The translations under genes and the position numbers were made by a program. Below the pieces are notes generated by a model, which was not told the origin of the DNA, did not search any database, and saw only the letters and a program-made list of their open reading frames with translations. This document shows, piece after piece, positions 13,841 through 22,495 of a stretch of 64,000 bases of DNA. Source of the DNA: Mycobacterium sp. D16Q13 (GTDB taxonomy: Bacteria > Actinomycetota > Actinomycetes > Mycobacteriales > Mycobacteriaceae); assembly GCF_002013375.1 (NCBI RefSeq), contig NZ_MAEW01000014.1, positions 1 through 64,000 of the forward strand. Direction: 5' to 3'. The first letter of the stretch is position 1; the number at the start of each line of letters is the position of its first letter.

Positions 13841-13946
13841 CCACGCGCGTATCGGGCCCGGACGGAAGTGGCCAACCGCCGGGCCTGTGCGCCGGTGTTG
13901 TGCGGATTGGCGCGCGCGCCGGGCGAGGTGCGCATAGAGTCTGCCA

Positions 13947-14828
13947 ATGACGGTGTCTGATGCTCTTCGTGCGAGCGGCTCGTCGGTGATCAGAGCCGCA
14001 CTGACGCAAGCGACTTGGACTGGCGACAAGGAATCGATGCTGGCCAAGCACGAGCGCTTTGTCGCCGAGGCGGCGTCCCGGGGCGCTCAGGTGATCTGCT
14101 TCCAGGAGCTCTTCTACGGTCCCTACTTCGGCATCGTGCAGGACAAGAAGTACTACGAATACGCCGAGTCAGTGCCCGGACCGGTTACCGAGAGGTTCGC
14201 GGCGCTCGCCAGGGAGCATCGCATGGTCATGGTGCTGCCGGTATATGAGGAGGAGCGGCCGGGTGTTCTCTACAACACCGCCGCGGTGGTGGATGCCGAC
14301 GGCACCTACCTGGGCAAATATCGCAAGCACCACATTCCGCATCTCGACCGATTTTGGGAGAAGTTCTACTTTCGGCCCGGGAACCTCGGGTACCCCGTGT
14401 TCGACACCGCGGTCGGGAAGATCGGCGTCTACATCTGTTACGACCGGCATTTCCCGGAAGGCTGGCGTAACTACGGGCTCGCCGGAGCAGAGCTGGTTTT
14501 CAACCCTTCGGCCACCAAACCCGGCCTGTCCAACAGACTTTGGGAGCTGGAGCAGCCTGCCGCGGCGGCGGCCAACCAGTACTTCGTCGGTGCCAATAAC
14601 CGAATAGGAACTGAGAACGGCGAATTCGGGGATCAGGCCGTCACGTTCTACGGCAGTTCCTACTTCGTCGATCCGCGCGGCAACTACGTCGGTGAGATCG
14701 CCTCCGAGAGTGCCGAGGAGATCGTGATACGGGACCTGGACCTGTCCGTGGTCCGTGAGGTGCGGGCCGACTGGCAGTTCTATCGGGATCGCCGGCCCGA
14801 CACGTACGGCCCGATCGTCGCTCCGTAG
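13947..14828 (+). CDS. Beta-ureidopropionase (nitrilase superfamily N-carbamoyl-beta-alanine amidohydrolase)
   Basis: This 293-residue cytosolic enzyme has the nitrilase Glu-Lys-Cys triad: E54 in CFQELFYGPYF, K127 in GKYRKHHIPH and C164 in YICYDRHFPEGW. The YICYDRHFPE elbow and the F-W-E-K-F-Y-F-R-P-G segment are typical of beta-ureidopropionase / N-carbamoyl amidases rather than of true nitrilases. It would release beta-alanine, CO2 and ammonia from N-carbamoyl-beta-alanine. A dihydropyrimidinase follows after 10 bp, so the pair performs consecutive steps. Related N-carbamoylputrescine amidases share the motifs, but the neighbour argues against that. Confidence 0.87.
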   Translation: MTVSDALRASGSSVIRAALTQATWTGDKESMLAKHERFVAEAASRGAQVICFQELFYGPYFGIVQDKKYYEYAESVPGPVTERFAALAREHRMVMVLPVYEEERPGVLYNTAAVVDADGTYLGKYRKHHIPHLDRFWEKFYFRPGNLGYPVFDTAVGKIGVYICYDRHFPEGWRNYGLAGAELVFNPSATKPGLSNRLWELEQPAAAAANQYFVGANNRIGTENGEFGDQAVTFYGSSYFVDPRGNYVGEIASESAEEIVIRDLDLSVVREVRADWQFYRDRRPDTYGPIVAP

Positions 14829-14838
14829 GAGGCTGTCG

Positions 14839-16260
14839 ATGACAACGACCCTGATCCGAGGCGGCACCGTGGTGACGGCGACCGGACGTGGCGACGCGGA
14901 TGTCCTGATCGACGGCGAGAAGATCGCTGCCGTGCTGCAACCCGGCAGCACGCTGCTGGGGGTGGATCTGGCCCGCGCCGTCGACACCGTGATCGAGGCG
15001 GCCGGCAAGTACGTCATCCCGGGCGGGATTGACGCGCACACTCATATGTCGATGCCCTTCGGTGGCACGACCGCCTCGGATGACTTCGAGACGGGGACGC
15101 GGGCCGCGGCCTGGGGCGGCACCACGACCATCATCGACTTCGCTGTGCAGAAATACGGTGAGCAGCTGCAAGATTCGCTGCAGACATGGCATGAGATGGC
15201 GGCGGGCCGGTGCGCGGTGGACTATTCCTTTCACCAGATTGTGGGTGACGTCAACGATGCCTCGCTGACGGCCCTGCGCGGCCTGGCCGACGAGGGCATC
15301 ACGAGTTACAAGATGTTCATGGCGTACCCGGGGGTCTTCTACAGCAACGACGCGCAGATATTGCGCGCCATGCAGGTGGGTGCCGACACCGGACTGATGA
15401 CCATGATGCACGCCGAGAATGGTCCTGCCATAGATGTTTTGGTGGCTCAGCTGCTCGCGGCGGGCAAGACCGATCCGTACTACCACGGGATCGCGCGGGC
15501 CTGGCAGCTCGAGGAGGAGGCGACGCACCGCGCCATCATGCTGTCCAACCTGACGGGCGCGCCGCTGTACGTCGTGCACGTCTCGGCGAAACAGGCTGTC
15601 GCCCAGTTGGCCGCCGCGCGAGACGCGGGCCAGAACGTATACGGGGAGACCTGCCCGCAGTACTTGTACCTGTCCCTCGAGGACAACCTGGGTGCGCCGG
15701 GCTTCGAGGGCGCCAAGTGGGTCTGCTCGACGCCGCTGCGGTCCAAACATGAACATCACCAGGATGAGATGTGGCGCGCGCTGCGGACCAACGACATACA
15801 GATGGTGTCGACCGATCATTGTCCGTTCTGCATGAAGGGGCAGAAGGACATGGGCGTCGGGGATTTCTCGAAGATTCCCAACGGGATCGGCTCGATCGAG
15901 CACCGGATGGATCTGCTGTACCAGGGAGTTGTGGACGGCCGGATCACCGTGGAGCGGTGGGTGGAGATCACCTCGACGACTCCGGCCCGGATGTTCGGGC
16001 TCTACGGCCGCAAGGGAGTGATCGCGCCAGGTGCCGACGCGGACATCGTTGTCTACGACCCCCACGGGCACACCTCGATCGGGTTGGGCAAGACCCACCA
16101 CATGAACATGGACCACTCGGCGTGGGAGGGGTACGAGATTGACGGACACGTCGACACCGTGCTCTCCCGTGGAAAGGTGATCGTCGACGGCGACGAGTAT
16201 CTGGGCAGCAAGGGAGACGGTGCGTTTCTGCGCCGCGGCCTGTGTCAATACCTCATCTGA
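14839..16260 (+). CDS. Dihydropyrimidinase / D-hydantoinase
   Basis: The 473-residue amidohydrolase opens 5,6-dihydrouracil, dihydrothymine or hydantoin rings. All dinuclear-zinc ligands are visible: H67 and H69 in GGIDAHTHMSMPFGG, the carbamylated lysine K158 in ITSYKMFMAYPG, His in MMHAENG and VHVSAKQA, and Asp in VSTDHCPF. I chose the ATG at 14839 (MTTTLIRGGTVV), preceded by TAGGAGGCTG, over an in-frame extension back into the upstream gene. It resembles PyrC only in fold; the GGxDxHTH and SYKxFMAY motifs mark the catabolic enzyme. Strict dihydropyrimidinase versus hydantoinase use cannot be told from sequence. Confidence 0.9.
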   Translation: MTTTLIRGGTVVTATGRGDADVLIDGEKIAAVLQPGSTLLGVDLARAVDTVIEAAGKYVIPGGIDAHTHMSMPFGGTTASDDFETGTRAAAWGGTTTIIDFAVQKYGEQLQDSLQTWHEMAAGRCAVDYSFHQIVGDVNDASLTALRGLADEGITSYKMFMAYPGVFYSNDAQILRAMQVGADTGLMTMMHAENGPAIDVLVAQLLAAGKTDPYYHGIARAWQLEEEATHRAIMLSNLTGAPLYVVHVSAKQAVAQLAAARDAGQNVYGETCPQYLYLSLEDNLGAPGFEGAKWVCSTPLRSKHEHHQDEMWRALRTNDIQMVSTDHCPFCMKGQKDMGVGDFSKIPNGIGSIEHRMDLLYQGVVDGRITVERWVEITSTTPARMFGLYGRKGVIAPGADADIVVYDPHGHTSIGLGKTHHMNMDHSAWEGYEIDGHVDTVLSRGKVIVDGDEYLGSKGDGAFLRRGLCQYLI

Positions 16261-16285
16261 GGCTGGTCGATAGAGAGGGCCCGCG

Positions 16286-17302
16286 ATGGATTTCGGAGTA
16301 GTCCTGCAATGTGATCCACCGGCCGCGCGAACGGTGCAGCTGGCCAAACTTGCCGAGGCACATGGCTTCAGCCATGTGTGGACCTTCGATTCGCACTTGC
16401 TGTGGCAGGAGCCCTATGTGCTCTACAGCCAGATTCTGCATGAGACCAAGCGGATCGTCGTGGGGCCCATGGTCACCAACCCCGCCACCCGGGACTGGAC
16501 CGTGACCGCATCGCTGTACGCGACCCTGAACGACATGTACGGCAATCGCACTATCTGCGGCATCGGCCGCGGCGATTCGGCCGTCCGGGTGACCGGCGGC
16601 GCGCCCACGACCCTGGCCGCGCTGCGTGACTCGATCCACGTCATCAGAGAGCTCGCGAACTCGCGACCCGTCGAATACCACGGTGCCACTATGCAATTCC
16701 CGTGGAGCCGCTCCTCCACGCTCGAGGTATGGGTCGCGGCATACGGGCCCAAGGCCCTCGCCCTGACCGGCGAAGTAGCGGACGGTTTCATCTTGCAGCT
16801 CGCCGATATCGACATCGCGCGGTGGATGATCGGCGCCGTGCGGGAAGCGGCCGTGGCGGCCGGGCGTGATCCGGCGGACGTGCGGATCTGCGTGGCCGCA
16901 CCCATATATGTGGGATTGGACTGGACGCATATGCGCGACCAATGCCGATGGTTCGGTGGCATGGTGGGCAATCACGTGGCCGACATCGTGACCAGGTATG
17001 GCTCCCACGGTCAGGTACCACAATCGCTTACCGACTACATCGCCGGCCGTGAGGGATACGACTACAACCAGCACGGTCGGGCAGGGAATACCCATGCGGA
17101 GTTCGTGAGCGACGACATCGTCGAGCGCTTCTGTGTGCTCGGCACCGCGGCAGACCACATCGCAAAGTTGTTGGAGCTCAAGGCGCTCGGGGTGGACCAG
17201 TTCGCTGGATACCTGCAGCACGACAACAAGGAGGAAACACTGCGCGTATACGGGGAAACGGTTATTCCCGCTCTGTCACAACACATCACGGCGAAGAGCT
17301 GA
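16286..17302 (+). CDS. LLM-class F420-dependent oxidoreductase of the pyrimidine cluster
   Basis: This 338-residue TIM-barrel protein belongs to the luciferase-like monooxygenase / F420-dependent reductase superfamily. It begins MDFGVVLQCDPPAARTVQLAKLAE and has FSHVWTFDSHLLW, TICGIGRGDSAVRVTG (a flavin-phosphate loop) and EVWVAAYGPKALALTGEVADG. From memory it fits a subfamily (CPS_4043-like) often found beside dihydropyrimidinase genes. Mycobacteria make F420, so that cofactor is plausible, but FMN is possible. It sits between dihydropyrimidinase and the permease, 25 bp after one and overlapping the other by 1 bp. Its reaction is unknown; a reductive or oxidative step on a pyrimidine ring is the natural hypothesis. 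Confidence 0.82.
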   Translation: MDFGVVLQCDPPAARTVQLAKLAEAHGFSHVWTFDSHLLWQEPYVLYSQILHETKRIVVGPMVTNPATRDWTVTASLYATLNDMYGNRTICGIGRGDSAVRVTGGAPTTLAALRDSIHVIRELANSRPVEYHGATMQFPWSRSSTLEVWVAAYGPKALALTGEVADGFILQLADIDIARWMIGAVREAAVAAGRDPADVRICVAAPIYVGLDWTHMRDQCRWFGGMVGNHVADIVTRYGSHGQVPQSLTDYIAGREGYDYNQHGRAGNTHAEFVSDDIVERFCVLGTAADHIAKLLELKALGVDQFAGYLQHDNKEETLRVYGETVIPALSQHITAKS

Positions 17303-18771
17303 TGACGACAGCAGAGGGGGAGCTGGTGCCGGCAGCGGCCGCGAGCCGGCTGATTAACGAGGACCTGGCGCCCACCACCGCGGCGCAGGCGACCTGGCGC
17401 ACCTGGGACATCTTCTGCCTCTGGATGACCTCGGCACACAGCCTGGGCAGCTACGGCTTCGCTGTGGGCATGTTGGCCCTGGGGCTGACGGGCTGGCAGA
17501 CCATGCTGGCGCTCTTCGCCGGGGTGCTGGTGCTCTGGTTCGGGAGCAACCTGATCGGGATCGCCGGCCAACGGCTGGGGGTGCCGTTCCCGGTGTTCGC
17601 GCGCGCCACGTTCGGGATCTTCGGCGCCAATGTCCCGGCGCTGCTGCGTGGAATGGTCGCGATCTTCTGGTACGGAATCCAGACCTACCTGGCGTCCACG
17701 GCGGTGATCGTGCTGCTCTTGCGGCTGGATCCCGGGCTGCGGGCGTGGACCGAGCCGACATTCTTGGGCCTACACGTCTTGGGGTGGGCCGCCTTCCTGA
17801 CGCTGTGGACCGTGCAGCTGGTGATCCTCAATTACGGCATGGAGATAGTCCGCAAGGCCTCCGACGTGGCGGGTCCGGTCGTGTGGATCGGGATGATCGC
17901 CCTGGCGATATGGATGCTGGCCCGGGTGGACTGGAGCATCGACTTCGGTGCGCGCGTCGGAGCGCCGCTCACACCGGGAGCCACGGTGCTCGCCTTCACC
18001 GGAGTGGCGTTCTTGATGGTTGCCTTCATGGCCGGTCCCTTGGTCAACTACGCGGACTTCGCCCGGTTTGCGCCCAGCCGCGGGGCGATCCTGCGCGGGA
18101 ATGCGCTGGGCATCCCGCTCAACGAGACCGCGTTCGTGGTGATCTCGATCGTCATTTCGCTTGCCGCGCTGAAGAAATACGGCAGTGTGATGACCGATCC
18201 GGTGGAGCTGGTCGCCGATATCGATTCGGATGCCGTCGTGATTGTCGCGGCGGTGCTCTTTGCCGTCGCCACCGTGGGCATCAATGTGGTGCTCAATTTC
18301 GTCTCGCCGTCGTACGACATCTCGAACGTCGCACCGAAGTACATCTCATTTCGCACCGGGGGCATCATCACCGCGGTCCTTTCGGTCGCGGTGCTTCCCT
18401 GGAAGATCTGGGGAAACGAAGCCGCCATCGTGTACTTCCTCGGCGGGGTCGGCGCACTGATGGGGCCGGTGTTCGGGATCCTCGTCGTCGACTACTACCT
18501 GCTGCGCCGCCAACGCACCAATACGGCCGACCTGTACTCCGAGTCCACCGAGGGCGCCTACTACTACATTCGCGGGTTCAACCCCGCGGCCTTGATCGCG
18601 CTGGGTGTTTCGGGTGCGGCAGCGGTCGCTCTTGCGCTTGTGCCCTCGTCGCAGAGCCTGACCGCGCTGTCCTGGCCCGCCGGTGCGCTGTTGGGGGGCG
18701 TGCTGATGTACGTGTTGAGCTTGTCGCGCATCGGGCTAGCCGTGCAGCGCCGCCCTCAGAGCGGCCAATGA
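17302..18771 (+). CDS. NCS1-family nucleobase/hydantoin:cation symporter
   Basis: This is a 489-residue membrane protein with about twelve transmembrane helices. The N-terminal region reads INEDLAPTT, then WRTWDIFCLWMTSAHSLGSYGFA, the typical NCS1 helix-1 substrate region (N-x-D-x-x-P followed by W..W). ARATFGIFGANVPALLRG and a conserved FVSPSYDISNVAPKYISFRTGG segment fit the Mhp1 / uracil-allantoin permease family. It would import the pyrimidine or hydantoin degraded by the three upstream genes, with which it forms one operon (ATG overlaps the previous TGA). Its 3' end overlaps the convergent hydrolase gene by 36 bp. Confidence 0.9.
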   Translation: MTTAEGELVPAAAASRLINEDLAPTTAAQATWRTWDIFCLWMTSAHSLGSYGFAVGMLALGLTGWQTMLALFAGVLVLWFGSNLIGIAGQRLGVPFPVFARATFGIFGANVPALLRGMVAIFWYGIQTYLASTAVIVLLLRLDPGLRAWTEPTFLGLHVLGWAAFLTLWTVQLVILNYGMEIVRKASDVAGPVVWIGMIALAIWMLARVDWSIDFGARVGAPLTPGATVLAFTGVAFLMVAFMAGPLVNYADFARFAPSRGAILRGNALGIPLNETAFVVISIVISLAALKKYGSVMTDPVELVADIDSDAVVIVAAVLFAVATVGINVVLNFVSPSYDISNVAPKYISFRTGGIITAVLSVAVLPWKIWGNEAAIVYFLGGVGALMGPVFGILVVDYYLLRRQRTNTADLYSESTEGAYYYIRGFNPAALIALGVSGAAAVALALVPSSQSLTALSWPAGALLGGVLMYVLSLSRIGLAVQRRPQSGQ

Positions 18772-19674
18772 CCGATCCCGCTCTTCGGTGGCGGCGGGCA
18801 CGATATCGGCGTACCCCAGGTAGCCGTGAATCAACGTGGGGGCGTTGTGCAGCTCGACCGGCACGCCAGCTCCGCTGAGCAGCTCGGCGTACTTGGCGCC
18901 GTCATCGCGCAGCGGATCGAACTGTGCGGTACCGATGAATGCCGGGGCCAGCCCCTCGAAGCTTTCGGCGCGGGCCGGCACCAGCGTCGGGCCGGCGGTG
19001 GCGGGATTGGTGTCTCCGAGATACCACTTGCTCAGCCCGGCGACTGCCTTGACGTCCAGGACGGGCGCCTCGGCATTTTCGATCATCGATGGCAGCGTCA
19101 CGTCGAAGGTGGTCGCTGGGTACCACAGCACCTGGAAAGCCAATGGAATGCCGTGATCGCGGGCCAGCTGGGCCAGCACCGCGGAGAGGTTTCCGCCGGC
19201 GGAATCGCCACCGACGGCAAGACGATCAGGGTCGCCGCCAATGTCGGCGGCATGTTCGTGCACCCATTGCAACGCGGCCCAGCAGTCCTCGACCGCGGCC
19301 GGATAGGGATGCTCCGGTGCCAGTCGATAGTCCACCGACACGACCACGGCGTCGGCCTGCACGGCCGCCGCACGGCCGACCGCATCATGGGTATCCAGGT
19401 CGCCGATTACCCAGCCACCCCCGTGGATCAGCACGAACACCGGGTGTACCCCGTCCGCGGACGGGGAGTAGATACGCACCGGTATCTCACCGGCGGGGCC
19501 GGGGATGGTGCGGTCCTCCACCTTGGCGACCTCGATCCACGGTGGGCGTGCGGTGGCGATCGCCCGATAGGCGTCCCGGGAAGCCTGCGGGCCGTCCGGC
19601 GAAACGAGCTGAATCGGAACAGCTTCCAGGATCTTCAGGATGATCGGGTCGATGCCGGTTTCGGTGGCGGTCAT
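18736..19674 (-). CDS. Alpha/beta hydrolase, HSL-type lipase/esterase (LipH/LipI-like)
   Basis: The 312-residue hormone-sensitive-lipase-family esterase has the oxyanion motif HGGGWVIGDLDTHD, the nucleophile elbow GGDSAGGN, the acid in DPLRDDGAKYAE and the catalytic His in LIHGYLGY. It closely resembles M. tuberculosis LipH/LipI in motifs and position next to priA. It likely hydrolyses short-chain acyl esters. I chose the ATG at 19674 (MTATETGIDP); the frame continues upstream into the priA antisense strand to 21135 but that part is a shadow. It is convergent with the NCS1 permease (36-bp overlap) and divergent from priA with a 57-bp gap. Confidence 0.9.
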   Translation of the reverse strand: MTATETGIDPIILKILEAVPIQLVSPDGPQASRDAYRAIATARPPWIEVAKVEDRTIPGPAGEIPVRIYSPSADGVHPVFVLIHGGGWVIGDLDTHDAVGRAAAVQADAVVVSVDYRLAPEHPYPAAVEDCWAALQWVHEHAADIGGDPDRLAVGGDSAGGNLSAVLAQLARDHGIPLAFQVLWYPATTFDVTLPSMIENAEAPVLDVKAVAGLSKWYLGDTNPATAGPTLVPARAESFEGLAPAFIGTAQFDPLRDDGAKYAELLSGAGVPVELHNAPTLIHGYLGYADIVPAATEERDRSLAALRAALHG

Positions 19675-19731
19675 GTCGTCACTGTATCGGGTGCTGACCT
19701 GCGAGTCGGGGGCGTCTGCTAGAACCACCAG

Positions 19732-21738
19732 GTGACTGCGACGCGGGTGGTGGCCGAGCACGAGCCGGTGGCTCGGGTACTGCCGCTGCTCACCGTGCCT
19801 CATCTGGATCGCGAGTTTGACTACCTGGTGTCGGCGGAGCAGTCCGACGACGCCCAGCCTGGAGTGCGGGTGCGGGTGCGATTCCACGGTCGGCTGGTGG
19901 ACGCGATCCTGCTGGAACGCCGCTCGGAAACTGATCACCCCGGCAAGCTCGGGTGGCTGGATCGTGTCGTATCGCCTACGCGAGTGCTGACGCCGGATGT
20001 GCGCAGGCTCGTCGACGCGGTGGCGGCCCGCTACGCGGGAACCCGCGCGGACGTGTTGCGCCTGGCGCTGCCGCCTCGTCACGCGCGCGTCGAAAAGGAA
20101 ATCCGCGCGGCGGCGGCCGATGATGTCGTGGCGGCGCCGGTCGACGGCTCGGGATGGGGCCGCTATCAACGTGGTGAGCGATTTCTCGAGGCGCTCGCGC
20201 AGGGCCGCGCCGCGCGTGCGGTGTGGCAGGCACTGCCCGGGGAGGCGTGGTGCACCCGGCTCGCCGAGGCCGCGGTGGCCGCGGTGAGTACCGGCAGGGG
20301 AGTGCTCGCGGTCGTCCCGGATCAGCGCGATATCGATGCGTTGGCCGCTGAATGTGTGAAACATGTTGGTGCACAACGTGTTATCGCACTTTCGGCGGAG
20401 CTCGGCCCCGCTGAGCGGTATCGGCGCTGGCTCGCGGTGCTGCGCGGAGACGCCACGGTGGTGATCGGTACCCGGGCCGCGGTGTTCGCGCCGGTGTCCG
20501 ATCTGGGGCTCGTAATGGTCTGGGACGACGGTGATGACAACCTCGCCGAGCCCCGTTCTCCTTATCCGCACGCCCGCGAGGTGGCGATGCTGCGTGCGCA
20601 TCAGCTGCGGTGTGCCGCGGTGATCGGGGGGTATGCGCGCACCGCCGAGTCTCAGGCACTGGTGGTGAGCGGCTGGGCGCATGACCTGGTCGCGGCCCGT
20701 GCGGTGGTACGCAAGGCCTCCGCCCGGATCAGTGCCCTCGACGACAGTGGATATGCGCAGGAACGCGATCCGGCAGCACGTTCGGCGCGACTCCCCATGG
20801 TGGCGCTGACTGCCGCACGGGATGCGTTGAAGCGTGGGCATTCGGTGCTCGTGCAGGTCCCGCGCCGTGGGTATGTGCCCGCGTTGGCCTGCACTCGCTG
20901 CCGCACTGTCGCGCGGTGTCGTCATTGCACCGGCCCGCTGGCGCTGGAGGGACCAAGTGATACCTCGAGCCCCAGCTGTCGCTGGTGCGGACGCGTCGAT
21001 GCCGATCTGCGTTGCGCCCGCTGCGGCTCGGGTGCGGTGCGCGCCGTGGTGGTGGGCGCGCGCAGGACCGCCGAGGAGCTCGGTAGAGCACTGCCGGGAG
21101 TTCCGGTGGTGACATCCGGCGGCGGCGAGGTGCACACCACGGTCACCGGGCCGCCGAGCCTGGTGGTGTGCACGCCAGGGGCAGAACCCCTGACACCCAA
21201 CGGATATGGCGCGGCACTGCTCCTGGATGCGTGGGCATTGCTCGGCCGTCAGGACCTGCGGGCCGCGGAAGACACCTTGCGCAAGTGGATGGCTGCCGCC
21301 GCGCTGGTGCGCGGAGCCGACGAGGGCGGAACCGTCGTTGTCGTGGCGGACTCGACCCTACCGACGGTGCAGGCACTGATCCGGTGGGATCCGGTGGGGC
21401 ATGCCGCCGCCGAACTGGCTGCCCGTGCGGAGGTGGGATTGCCGCCGCAGGTGCATATCGCGGCCATCGACGGGCCCGCCGTGGCGGTGGCGGCCCTCAT
21501 CGACACTGCTGATCTTCCCGAGGGTGCCGAGCTATTGGGACCCGTCGATCTACCGGTAGGGGCGCGCCGCCCGGCCGGGATATCCGATGGCGTCGAGGTG
21601 GTGCGCATGCTCATTAGGGTCGAGCGCACGGCGGGACTTGAGATGGCCGCGGCTTTGCGCCGGGGAGTGGCAACGCTGAGTGCGCGACGCGACGCCGAGC
21701 CCGTCAGAATCCAGATCGATCCGCTGCACGTGGGTTGA
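19732..21738 (+). CDS. priA: PriA-like primosomal protein, degenerate ATPase
   Basis: This 668-residue protein keeps PriA's N-terminal DNA-binding domain (VARVLPLLTVPHLDREFDYLV) and the paired zinc cysteines (C387, C390, C396, C399, C416, C419, C428, C431). The helicase motor is broken. The Walker A lysine loop expected near residues 165-180 is replaced by QALPGEAWCTRLAEA. The DEEH box reads VWDDGDD at 263-269, after a still recognisable GTRAAVFAPVSDLGL. Actinobacterial PriA proteins are known to share this loss. It probably acts as a structural replication-restart factor, not a helicase. The GTG start at 19732 lies just downstream of the divergent lipase gene. Confidence 0.9.
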   Translation: MTATRVVAEHEPVARVLPLLTVPHLDREFDYLVSAEQSDDAQPGVRVRVRFHGRLVDAILLERRSETDHPGKLGWLDRVVSPTRVLTPDVRRLVDAVAARYAGTRADVLRLALPPRHARVEKEIRAAAADDVVAAPVDGSGWGRYQRGERFLEALAQGRAARAVWQALPGEAWCTRLAEAAVAAVSTGRGVLAVVPDQRDIDALAAECVKHVGAQRVIALSAELGPAERYRRWLAVLRGDATVVIGTRAAVFAPVSDLGLVMVWDDGDDNLAEPRSPYPHAREVAMLRAHQLRCAAVIGGYARTAESQALVVSGWAHDLVAARAVVRKASARISALDDSGYAQERDPAARSARLPMVALTAARDALKRGHSVLVQVPRRGYVPALACTRCRTVARCRHCTGPLALEGPSDTSSPSCRWCGRVDADLRCARCGSGAVRAVVVGARRTAEELGRALPGVPVVTSGGGEVHTTVTGPPSLVVCTPGAEPLTPNGYGAALLLDAWALLGRQDLRAAEDTLRKWMAAAALVRGADEGGTVVVVADSTLPTVQALIRWDPVGHAAAELAARAEVGLPPQVHIAAIDGPAVAVAALIDTADLPEGAELLGPVDLPVGARRPAGISDGVEVVRMLIRVERTAGLEMAAALRRGVATLSARRDAEPVRIQIDPLHVG

Positions 21739-21749
21739 TCCGGCGAACG

Positions 21750-22367
21750 TCAGGCATTAGCGGCGGTGAGCGCGGAGCCACCACCGATACCGTGGGCGAA
21801 GGTATCGACGATGTAGCCCAGGAGCTCCTCGCGAGTCATATCGCTCGTGTTTGTCCACCAGTTGATGGTCATGAGCACGCCGCCGACCGCGAGCCGTGAC
21901 CAGATAGGCGCCAGCTGTCGCATGTGTGCGCCGGGAAACTCGGCCTGCAAATGCTCTTCGGTCACCTGCGCGATGAGGTCGAAGACGCCGTGGTCGAGTC
22001 GTTCCTGGGCGGTGAGGTCGCGATCGAGCGCGACGTACAGCTCCGGCTCCGCGATGATCCAGTCGATAACGATGTCCGAAAAAGCCCGAGTTTGATCGCG
22101 TATATCGCCAACCATGCTGTCGCGCCACGAACCGGCGATCAGCCGATCTGCGTGACGGCGGCTCAACGCCCGCAGCAGGTCCGCCTTGGTGGGAAAGATC
22201 GCGTAGCAGGCGGACCGGGCGAATCCTGCCTCCCTGGCGACCTCGGCAATGGACACGCTGCCCCCGCTGTTGCGAATCGCGCGCTCCGCGGCGTCGAGCA
22301 GGTCCTCGGTTCGCAACTTGCGATCGTAGGGAGCGCCACTCGGCCGGCCTCGTCCTCTGGTAGCCAT
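21750..22367 (-). CDS. TetR-family transcriptional regulator
   Basis: The 205-residue regulator has an N-terminal helix-turn-helix (about residues 15-62: RKLRTEDLLDAAERAIRNSG, then IAEVAREAGFARSACYAIFPTKADLL), the standard TetR layout. The C-terminal ligand domain is all-helical and unassigned. I chose the ATG at 22367 (MATRGRGRPSG). A CATAAT hexamer ends five bases before it, which would suit a leaderless transcript, and two GATAC direct repeats lie just beyond, possible autoregulatory half-sites. It is convergent with priA (11-bp gap) and divergent from fmt. Its target is unknown; nearest candidates are itself and fmt-rsmB. Confidence 0.88.
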   Translation of the reverse strand: MATRGRGRPSGAPYDRKLRTEDLLDAAERAIRNSGGSVSIAEVAREAGFARSACYAIFPTKADLLRALSRRHADRLIAGSWRDSMVGDIRDQTRAFSDIVIDWIIAEPELYVALDRDLTAQERLDHGVFDLIAQVTEEHLQAEFPGAHMRQLAPIWSRLAVGGVLMTINWWTNTSDMTREELLGYIVDTFAHGIGGGSALTAANA

Positions 22368-22495
22368 CAAGATTATGGTATCGGATGTATCCAGACTTGG
22401 GATCGCGATCCTCGGCGAACGCAACGGGCCGTCCCGGGCGCGGCCGGTCCACCGGGGATTCGATGTAGACGGCGCATCGTTCCTAGACTGACGCG

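Noticed and set aside
14641-16347. 568-codon minus-strand frame opposite dihydropyrimidinase
   Set aside because: It mirrors the codon structure of the + strand gene, has low-complexity composition and no ribosome site.
19675-21135. Upstream extension of the lipase frame into priA
   Set aside because: The esterase homology starts at MTATETGIDP; the extension is antisense to priA and has no recognisable domain.
21757-22452. 231-codon frame overlapping the TetR gene on the same strand
   Set aside because: Different frame with Arg-rich composition; the TetR reading has a clear helix-turn-helix and is preferred.
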